Below are positions 57,803 to 64,000 of a DNA stretch of 64,000 bases, one piece after another. The notes below the pieces were generated by a model. That model worked only from the letters and a program-made list of their open reading frames with translations. It searched no databases and was not told the DNA's origin. The stretch lies in NCBI RefSeq assembly GCF_020736365.1, contig NZ_CP085988.1, positions 236,501 to 300,500 of the forward strand, read 5' to 3'. The position numbers and the translations under genes are program-made. The DNA is from Clostridium sp. M62/1 (GTDB lineage Bacteria > Bacillota > Clostridia > Lachnospirales > Lachnospiraceae). How positions within the stretch are numbered: the stretch's first letter is position 1; every line of letters begins with the position of its first letter.

Positions 57803-58798
57803 CTACCTGTTTTCCAAATTCTTTGAACGCCTGTATTCCAGCGGCGATAGTCCAAACTGTCTTTTGAATACGGCTGCAAATTTCCCCTGATTGGAGTAGC
57901 CAACCTGCTCTGATATTTCGGCAATCGGACGCTTTGTGGCAGAGAGAAGTCTGGCGGCTTCATTCATGCGGATTTCTCGCAGCCAAGTAGATATATTTTG
58001 ACCATATACGCCTCTAAAATAATTTTTCAGGCTGGTTTCACTGACCGAAAAGCGTTCTGCAATCTGCCTTACAGGGATGTGCTGGCGAAGGTCATCTGAC
58101 AGAATTTTTGCTGTCCTTTTTGCAAGCTCCACTTGCGTTTCCGTGTAGAAGCCGCAGGTTTTCGGAGGCCGGATTTCCATGTTGAGAAGCCGGTGGATAA
58201 GTTCAAGCGTATAGATTTGCAAATGGAAGGCAGACGGTCTTTCCGAAAGCCGCCAGAGTTTTTGAAATATATTTTCCAGTTCGCTGTCCGCTTCGTTGAT
58301 ATATGTTTTATGGTTCGCGCAATAGTTTTCTTCCAAGCGCATGAGATCAATCGAAAAAGATTTCATCAATTCGCCGCAGGACTGTAATAGGAGCGAAAGG
58401 TCAAAGTATATTTTTATGCCCTGATATTGCCGTGTGGGAAAGATGTACTCTTTCTGCGCTGTCTGCCCACTGATACAAAAGTCGTTTTCCTTTAGGTAAA
58501 TGTATGAGCCATCATCGAGAAGCAGTTCACTTCTGCCGGAAATACAATAGTTTATCAATAATGGCCTTAACTCTGAGTTGGCTTCTGACTCCGGCCACAC
58601 AGGAGCATTTACAAAAATAAAAGCTAATGTCAGGCCCGGAAAGAGCGTATGGAATGTCATGCGCCCTTTACCATTTGCCTGATCTAATAGTAGTTCGCTG
58701 CTATTTGGACTGTTTTTCAAAGTCACACCTGAAACGGAATTGCTGTTTTCCAAAATGCTGTATATCATATCACGCAACTGCTTCGCCCCTTTCATCAC
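57803..58798 (-). CDS. AraC-family transcriptional regulator
   Basis: 331 residues. A long N-terminal sensor part (with ELLLDDGSYIYLKENDFCIS) and a C-terminal AraC DNA-binding domain with two HTH units (IAERFSVSETSLKNYFRGVY and ISEQVGYSNQGKFAAVFKRQ). It is divergent from the ECF/ABC operon and presumably controls it. Regulators of this shape that pair with siderophore-type ABC genes (YbtA-like) sense the ligand imported; that parallel is inference. Confidence 0.9.
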   Translation of the reverse strand: MMKGAKQLRDMIYSILENSNSVSGVTLKNSPNSSELLLDQANGKGRMTFHTLFPGLTLAFIFVNAPVWPESEANSELRPLLINYCISGRSELLLDDGSYIYLKENDFCISGQTAQKEYIFPTRQYQGIKIYFDLSLLLQSCGELMKSFSIDLMRLEENYCANHKTYINEADSELENIFQKLWRLSERPSAFHLQIYTLELIHRLLNMEIRPPKTCGFYTETQVELAKRTAKILSDDLRQHIPVRQIAERFSVSETSLKNYFRGVYGQNISTWLREIRMNEAARLLSATKRPIAEISEQVGYSNQGKFAAVFKRQFGLSPLEYRRSKNLENR

Positions 58799-58942
58799 GC
58801 AAAATCGTTGATATTATTATACCGGCGCAAAAATTCCCGGTCAATGGGTATTCCGGCCAAACGGAAAAACTCCTTGCTATACGGGCCTAAAATACCGATA
58901 TGTGCATAGAAGCATAATCGAATATGTGCTACCATTAGAGTT

Positions 58943-58960
58943 GGTTAGCGAGGTCTAACC
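58943..58960. promoter_or_regulatory. Inverted repeat in the AraC-ECF divergent region
   Basis: GGTTAG (58943-58948) and CTAACC (58955-58960) with a 6-bp centre, 31 bp before the ECF start codon. The half-sites look like those of DtxR-type iron regulators but the spacing is wider, so the binder is uncertain. Confidence 0.45.
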
Positions 58961-58990
58961 GAGAAAGCAATCATGTTAGGAGGTTTCGCA

Positions 58991-59572
58991 ATGAACAACA
59001 AATTGCAAGGAAAGGATCTCATCAACATCGGTATTTTCACGGCGATTTATTTTATCGTCATTTTCGCGGCGGCGTCTATCGGCTTTATCCCGATTTTCAT
59101 TCCGCTTATCAGCGTAATCGTGCCGCTTGTGGGCGGTATTCCGATGATGTTGTTCTTCTCCAAAATCAAGAAATTCGGTATGCTTACCATCTGCGGAGTG
59201 CTGCTCGGCATCATTATGCTGCTGACCGGCATGGGCTGGTGGTGCATCCCTACCGGGCTGATCTTCGGGCTGATTTCCGATTTTATGATGAAAGCCTGTG
59301 ACTACAAGAACGCCAAGCGTGAAGTGCTGATCCACGGCGTTTTTTCCATGTGGGTCATCGGGGCGTTTATTCCCATCGTTGTGACGCGTGACGCTTACTA
59401 CCAGAACCTGCTCCCCGGTTACGGCCAGGAATATGCCGACACACTCATGGCTTATATGCCCGACTGGATTTTGCCGGTACTGCTTATTGCTGCTTTCGTC
59501 AGCGGTCTTGTCGGCGGCCTGATTGGACGAAAGATTTTCAAAAAGCATTTTGAGCGGGCGGGAATTGTGTAA
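58991..59572 (+). CDS. MptD-family ECF transporter S component
   Basis: 193 residues with five to six membrane helices (DLINIGIFTAIYFIVIFAAA at the start). This matches the Trep_Strep/MptD group of predicted ECF substrate-binding subunits. ATG 58991 with AGGAGGTTTCGCA is preferred to an upstream in-frame start. The stop shares one base with the next gene. It would bind the imported compound, not identifiable from sequence. Confidence 0.85.
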   Translation: MNNKLQGKDLINIGIFTAIYFIVIFAAASIGFIPIFIPLISVIVPLVGGIPMMLFFSKIKKFGMLTICGVLLGIIMLLTGMGWWCIPTGLIFGLISDFMMKACDYKNAKREVLIHGVFSMWVIGAFIPIVVTRDAYYQNLLPGYGQEYADTLMAYMPDWILPVLLIAAFVSGLVGGLIGRKIFKKHFERAGIV

Positions 59573-60309
59573 TGAGCCGCGAACTTCTTGCAAGTCAAAA
59601 AAACAATAGCGGAATTTTATTAGACCCCCGGACAAAACTGGCGGTACTGATTACCATAGCTGTCTTTATTTTAGGCGGTTCGTATGAAGGTATCATGCAG
59701 TATTACATCATCGTGCTGGCGGCGATCCCTCTGCTGCTTTTGGCAGCGGCCAGAAAATGGAAAGGCGCTGTTCTCTATATCCTGATTTTCGGGGGAAGTC
59801 TGTGCTTGGAAATGTTCGGCCTGTCCCGACTGACCGGCGTAGCAAACTACATCGCGGTAGCCGTCGTTGGTATCTTGCTGCGGTTCACACCCAGCGTGGT
59901 CATGGGATATTTCGTGGTAACGACAACTACGGTCAGTGAATTTGTTGCGGCGATGGAACGGCTCCACCTGCCGCAGCAGATCACCATTCCCATGTCTGTG
60001 ATGTTTCGCTTCTTTCCCACGGTTGCAGAAGAATGGAGCGCCATTGGGGACGCCATGCGGATGCGTGGCGTCCGCTTTGGTGGTGGAAAAGCCAGCGCGA
60101 TTTTAGAATATCGGATTGTTCCTATGATGATCTGCTCCGTAAAAATCGGAGAGGAACTGTCCCAGGCAGCCCTTACGCGGGGATTGGGTGGCCCGGTAAA
60201 GCGTACGAATATCTGTAAGCTGGGCTTTCATGTGCAGGATGTTATTTTTCTGCTGATCTGTCTGGGAGCATTTGCAGCGCAAATCTATGTGCTTGCCGCA
60301 AGGGGGTGA
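59572..60309 (+). CDS. ecfT: ECF transporter T component (EcfT)
   Basis: 245 residues. Multiple membrane helices and the two coupling-helix-like Ala-Arg-Gly-type motifs typical of EcfT are visible in modified form (DAMRMRGVRFGG and QAALTRGLGGPVK). It couples ATP hydrolysis by the A components to the S component. Coupled to both neighbours by overlaps. Confidence 0.9.
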   Translation: MSRELLASQKNNSGILLDPRTKLAVLITIAVFILGGSYEGIMQYYIIVLAAIPLLLLAAARKWKGAVLYILIFGGSLCLEMFGLSRLTGVANYIAVAVVGILLRFTPSVVMGYFVVTTTTVSEFVAAMERLHLPQQITIPMSVMFRFFPTVAEEWSAIGDAMRMRGVRFGGGKASAILEYRIVPMMICSVKIGEELSQAALTRGLGGPVKRTNICKLGFHVQDVIFLLICLGAFAAQIYVLAARG

Positions 60310-60314
60310 AGGAA

Positions 60315-61829
60315 GTGATTGAATGTCAAGATGTGTCATTTTCCTATCCAGCGAGCGGTTTGCCTGACAGTGAAAAGCAGGCCGAAGGCGCTTTAAAACA
60401 TATTTCTTGCACCATTGAGGACGGTTCTTTTGTCCTGCTTTGCGGAACTTCCGGCTGCGGGAAAACAACGATGACCCGTCTGTTCAACGGCCTTATTCCT
60501 CATTACCATGAGGGGACTTATACCGGCTCCGTCTATCTGGATGGAAAGGATACTCGCGACCTGTCACTGTTTGATATTTCTCTAAAAGTCGGTTCTGTAT
60601 TTCAAAATCCGCGTTCTCAATTTTTCAATGTGGATACGACCAGCGAACTGGCTTTCGGCCCGGAAAACCACGGGATGCCGGAAGATATTGTGCGTGACCG
60701 GGTAAAGCGTGTAGCTGCACAGCTAAAGTTGGAGCCGTTGCTTGATAGAAGTATTTTTTCTTTGTCCGGCGGTGAAAAGCAAAAAATTGCCTGCGGATCG
60801 GCAGCAGCGATTGACCCGGATGTTTATGTGCTGGATGAACCATCATCCAACCTTGACACATACGCTATCGCTGATTTTCGGCAGCTTCTCTTTGCTTTGA
60901 AATCGCAAGGAAAGACCATCATCATCTCTGAACACCGGCTATACTATCTGTCTGGCCTCTTTGACCGCGTTCTGTATCTGAAAGACGGAGAAATTGAAGG
61001 AGATTATACAGCGGAGGAGTTTTGCCGCCTGTCAGCAAAACAGCGAGAGGAAATGGGGCTTCGGCCTCTTGAACTTGCAGGGCTTTCAGGAGTTGAAGGG
61101 CCGCCGCAGCGAATAAATGAGGCGGTTTGGACGATAAAAAATGTGTCCTTTGCCTATAAGCATGAGCCGGAAACCTTGCATATAACGGAAACTACTTTCC
61201 CATCCGGCAGCGCCACAGCTATTATCGGACATAACGGTGCGGGAAAATCCACCTTTGCCCGGTGCCTCTGCGGATTGGAAAAGCACTTCAAGGGGACAGT
61301 GCAGGATCGGAGCAAGATTTATTCCAGGAAAGAACGATTGAAACTCTGCTATATGGTTATGCAGGATGCAAACCATCAGCTTTTTACCGAAAGTGTTCTG
61401 GATGAAATTCTGCTCAGTATGGGAACCGAGGATAAGCAAAGGGCAAGAGAAATCTTAAAGGAGATGGACTTGCTGCCTTATGAGGACTGCCACCCGATGG
61501 GGCTGTCCGGCGGCCAAAAGCAGCGTGTGGCAGTTGCCTCTGCGATTGCTTCGGAACGCCCTCTGATTTTATTCGATGAGCCAACAAGCGGCCTTGACCT
61601 TTTTCACATGAGGCAGGTTGCCAGTGTTGTCAATCAAGTGGCAGATACCGGGAGAACTGCGCTTGTAGTGACCCATGACCCAGAATTTATTTTACGGTGC
61701 TGTAATTATGTCCTTCACTTAGAAAACGGGCAAATTCAGGAAAGTTATTCCATAGAGAACAACGATGGCCGAAACCGGCTGCTAAAGTTTTTCCTGAATG
61801 ATATGGAGAAGGAGGTGTCCACAGAATGA
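60315..61829 (+). CDS. ecfA: ECF transporter double ATPase (fused EcfA-EcfA')
   Basis: About 504 residues from GTG 60315 (an earlier GTG at 60306 lies within the ribosome site). Two complete ABC modules: Walker A GTSGCGKTT with signature LSGGEKQK and Walker B YVLDEPSSNLD; then GHNGAGKST with LSGGQKQR and ILFDEPTSGLD. The fusion supplies both A subunits of one ECF importer together with the S and T proteins upstream. Confidence 0.93.
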   Translation: MIECQDVSFSYPASGLPDSEKQAEGALKHISCTIEDGSFVLLCGTSGCGKTTMTRLFNGLIPHYHEGTYTGSVYLDGKDTRDLSLFDISLKVGSVFQNPRSQFFNVDTTSELAFGPENHGMPEDIVRDRVKRVAAQLKLEPLLDRSIFSLSGGEKQKIACGSAAAIDPDVYVLDEPSSNLDTYAIADFRQLLFALKSQGKTIIISEHRLYYLSGLFDRVLYLKDGEIEGDYTAEEFCRLSAKQREEMGLRPLELAGLSGVEGPPQRINEAVWTIKNVSFAYKHEPETLHITETTFPSGSATAIIGHNGAGKSTFARCLCGLEKHFKGTVQDRSKIYSRKERLKLCYMVMQDANHQLFTESVLDEILLSMGTEDKQRAREILKEMDLLPYEDCHPMGLSGGQKQRVAVASAIASERPLILFDEPTSGLDLFHMRQVASVVNQVADTGRTALVVTHDPEFILRCCNYVLHLENGQIQESYSIENNDGRNRLLKFFLNDMEKEVSTE

Positions 61830-63571
61830 AGGAGGAAAAGAAAGAATCACCCATAGGTGTCTTATGGGGATGGGGCAAACCCTATCACGGGAAATTCATC
61901 GGCAGCATTATCCTTGCGGTATTAGGCGTGGCCTGCCAGATGGTGCCCTATTTCTGTGTGGCGCATATTGTCACGATGATGTTGTCTGGGGAGCAGAACT
62001 TTTCCCGATATGTGACCGCTGGCATTATTGCATTGTGTGGTTACTTTGGAAAGGTGCTGTTTTCCTGCCTTTCTACAACGATTTCCCACACAGCGACCTA
62101 TTACACACTGCGCGATTTACGGGAGAATATCACCACTAAACTGGCCCGTGTCCCGATGGGGACGATTTTAGATACTCCGTCCGGCCAGTATAAAACGACG
62201 ATTGTTGACCGGGTAGAAGGCATGGAATCGACCTTCGCGCACCTGATCCCGGAAATGACTGCAAATGTGCTGGTGCCTTTGGTGATTGTTGTATATCTAT
62301 TCGTCGCGGACTGGCGCATGGCGCTCCTGTCCCTTGTTACGCTGGTAGTGGGCCTTGCTGTCATGTCTGCCGGTATGAAGAATTATCCCGACAAATGGGA
62401 GGGCGCAGTTAAAGCGGGAAAGCAGATGGCAAATGCCATTGTAGAGTACATCGGCGGGGTTGAGGTGGTAAAGGCGTTCAGCCAGTCCGCCGGTTCCTAC
62501 AAAAAATATTCTGACGCGGTCAATTATAACGCCAACTACTATGTGGACTGGATGCGGGAAAACCAGAAAACCATGAGCGCCTACAACGCCATTTTGCCCT
62601 CGGTGCTGATCTGTGTGCTGCCTTGCGGCTTCGCGTTTTGGCTCTCCGGTAGCCTGGAACTTTCCACTTTCCTGTCTATCGTAATTTTCTCGCTGGGACT
62701 GATTGGGCCGATTATCGCGGCCTTTACCTTTACGGACGATTTGGCCGTATTGGGGACAAATGTGGAAGAAATCAGCCAGCTTTTGAACGCTGAAGAACTG
62801 AACCATAAGGATACACCGGTCAAGCTGGCAGACACCGGCATTTCTCTTAGGTCTGTGTCTTTTTCCTATGACGGGACAACAGAGGTTTTGCATGATGTGA
62901 ACCTTGCCATTCGCCCCGGAACCATGACCGCCCTTGTGGGGCCGTCCGGCTCCGGTAAATCCACGGTGGCAAAACTGATTGCCGGGTATTGGGATGTTAC
63001 ATCCGGCAGCATTACCCTCGGAGGTTATGAATTGAAAGATATTCCGCTGTCCGAAATTTCAGACCAGATTTCCTATGTGTCCCAGGACAACTATCTTTTT
63101 AACCGCAGTATCAGGGAAAACATCCGTATGGGAAAGCCCAGCGCCACAAACGCGGAGGTAGAACAGGCCGCCAAACAAAGCGGTTGCGATACCTTTATCC
63201 GCAAGCTGGACAATGGCTATGATACGATTGTCGGCAGCGCCGGTTCCCACCTTTCCGGCGGGGAGCGCCAGCGTATTGCCATCGCCCGCGCCATGCTGAA
63301 AAATGCGCCGGTTGTCATTTTAGACGAGGCAACAGCCTACATTGACCCCGAGAACGAGGCGCTGGTACAGAAAGCCATTTCCGCTTTAACTGTCGGCAAG
63401 ACCCTGATTGTGATTGCACACCGACTGTCTACCATTGTTGGCGCGGACAACATCGTTGTTGTGAAGGATGGAACCGTCCACGCACAGGGTACGCATGAGA
63501 AACTGCTGGAAACCTGCCCCCTCTACCGGGATATGTGGCAGGCGCATATCGGCGCGAAAGACCAGATGTAA
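61826..63571 (+). CDS. ABC half-transporter, fused membrane and ATPase domains (YbtP/IrtA-like)
   Basis: 581 residues: six-helix exporter-fold domain (about 20-300), then an ATPase domain with Walker A GPSGSGKST, signature LSGGERQRIAIARAM, Walker B VVILDEATAYIDPENE and H-loop IAHRLST. The Asp-Pro-Glu-Asn after the Walker B is typical of the YbtP/YbtQ-like group, exporter-fold proteins some of which import metal-siderophores. AAGGAGGTG precedes the ATG; 4-bp overlap with the ecfA gene. It should pair with the next protein. Confidence 0.9.
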   Translation: MKEEKKESPIGVLWGWGKPYHGKFIGSIILAVLGVACQMVPYFCVAHIVTMMLSGEQNFSRYVTAGIIALCGYFGKVLFSCLSTTISHTATYYTLRDLRENITTKLARVPMGTILDTPSGQYKTTIVDRVEGMESTFAHLIPEMTANVLVPLVIVVYLFVADWRMALLSLVTLVVGLAVMSAGMKNYPDKWEGAVKAGKQMANAIVEYIGGVEVVKAFSQSAGSYKKYSDAVNYNANYYVDWMRENQKTMSAYNAILPSVLICVLPCGFAFWLSGSLELSTFLSIVIFSLGLIGPIIAAFTFTDDLAVLGTNVEEISQLLNAEELNHKDTPVKLADTGISLRSVSFSYDGTTEVLHDVNLAIRPGTMTALVGPSGSGKSTVAKLIAGYWDVTSGSITLGGYELKDIPLSEISDQISYVSQDNYLFNRSIRENIRMGKPSATNAEVEQAAKQSGCDTFIRKLDNGYDTIVGSAGSHLSGGERQRIAIARAMLKNAPVVILDEATAYIDPENEALVQKAISALTVGKTLIVIAHRLSTIVGADNIVVVKDGTVHAQGTHEKLLETCPLYRDMWQAHIGAKDQM

Positions 63572-63585
63572 GGGGGTGTTGTCAG

Positions 63586-64000
63586 ATGTATGGAACATTG
63601 AAAAAAATCTTTGCTTTTGCAGGAAGCAAAAAGGGGCTTTTGAAAAAATCCCTGTTGTTTGCATTTCTGTCCGGGCTGTTTTCAGCCATGCAGTTTGCCG
63701 CCCTCTTTGTAGTGATTGGTGCGCTGGTATCTGACAACCGGGACGGAAGTATTGTCTGGATCTCGTTGGGAATTATGGCGGTATCCCTCATCGGGCGTAT
63801 CATCACGACCTATTTTTCCACGATGGAGCAGACGGAAACCGGCTATTGCATGGTGGCGGAAAAGCGTATCCACATCGGAGATCGGTTGCGCTACATCCCG
63901 ATGGGCTACTTCAACAAGAATAGTATCGGGAATATTACCGCCATTGTCACAACAACTTTAGGTGATGTAGAGAACTCAGCAGCCCGTGTCCTGGTGTCAG
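63586..64000 (+). CDS. ABC half-transporter (YbtQ/IrtB-like), N-terminal part, cut by window end
   Basis: 138 codons of the membrane domain (LKKIFAFAGSKKGLLKKSLL, FLSGLFSAMQFAALFVVIGA, then RYIPMGYFNKNSIGNITAIV). It is 14 bp after the preceding half-transporter, with AAGGGGGTG as ribosome site; together they would form a heterodimer. The ATPase domain lies outside the window. Confidence 0.88.
   Translation, partial: MYGTLKKIFAFAGSKKGLLKKSLLFAFLSGLFSAMQFAALFVVIGALVSDNRDGSIVWISLGIMAVSLIGRIITTYFSTMEQTETGYCMVAEKRIHIGDRLRYIPMGYFNKNSIGNITAIVTTTLGDVENSAARVLVS

Noticed and set aside
1..64000. tRNA or rRNA genes and tRNA-type attachment sites
   Set aside because: I saw no cloverleaf or rRNA-like sequence; integration here is by GA-type serine recombinases into protein genes.

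Overview
The window looks like part of a large, multiply nested integrative element from a gut-type Firmicute (Clostridia; a Lachnospiraceae or Ruminococcaceae host is my guess from gene content, small-gene operons, AAGGAGG ribosome sites and TTG/GTG starts). No rRNA, tRNA or core housekeeping operon is visible. Nearly everything belongs to an integrative and conjugative element (ICE) of the Tn1549-like gene order, to smaller mobilizable elements inserted into it, or to its cargo.

Layout. (1) 1-7140: right part of a mobilizable element, IME1: C-terminus of a large serine recombinase, CHC2 zinc-finger primase, P4-type helicase, GTAC iterons, two small genes, an IncQ-like oriT, a MobQ relaxase and a leucine-rich-repeat lipoprotein. 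It ends at a GA dinucleotide at 7140-7141, inside another serine recombinase gene whose 5' part lies beyond the left edge. (2) 7141-about 8741: the remainder of that interrupted recombinase. Its element abuts the C-terminal piece of a Maff2 pilin-like gene, so it appears to be inserted in the ICE conjugation operon. (3) 8743-28847 and 39359-48753: ICE backbone: VirB6/TrbL-like protein, SpoVG-like protein, MT-A70 methylase, PrgI, VirB4, M23/NlpC-P60 cell-wall hydrolase, DUF4315, DUF4366, a giant Cna-B adhesin fused to a class B sortase, nucleotide-metabolism genes (ThyX-like, dUTPase), SLOG, topoisomerase III, radical SAM, DUF4316-like, MobC and a MobP-type relaxase. (4) 28848-39358: a complete 10.5 kb Tn4451-like element, IME2, inserted at GA in topB; joining the flanks at one GA restores topB in frame. 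IME2 carries TnpX-, TnpV- and TnpW-like genes, a MobV relaxase, CHC2 primase, VapE helicase, GTTGTC iterons and two tandem arrays of promoter-payload-terminator cassettes for small membrane proteins or lipoproteins. (5) 45290-47345: a GntR plus ABC-transporter cassette lying between two copies of the relaxase 5' end. (6) 48754-57000: two-component system controlling a multi-permease ABC transporter, with shared 11-bp-phased operators. (7) 57800-64000: AraC regulator, ECF-type importer (S, T, double A) and two ABC half-transporters, the last cut by the window edge.

How it works together: the ICE supplies the mating apparatus (VirB4, VirB6, PrgI, wall hydrolase, adhesin/sortase). IME1 and IME2 each have their own recombinase, relaxase, oriT and replication genes and would borrow that apparatus. 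Their insertions silence the resident recombinase and topoisomerase until they excise. The cargo is aimed at the envelope and at transport. The least explained signals are the repeat-flanked payload arrays in IME2, the pseudoknot-like RNA candidate at 40421-40557, the adhesin-sortase fusion and the relaxase-5'-end duplication.
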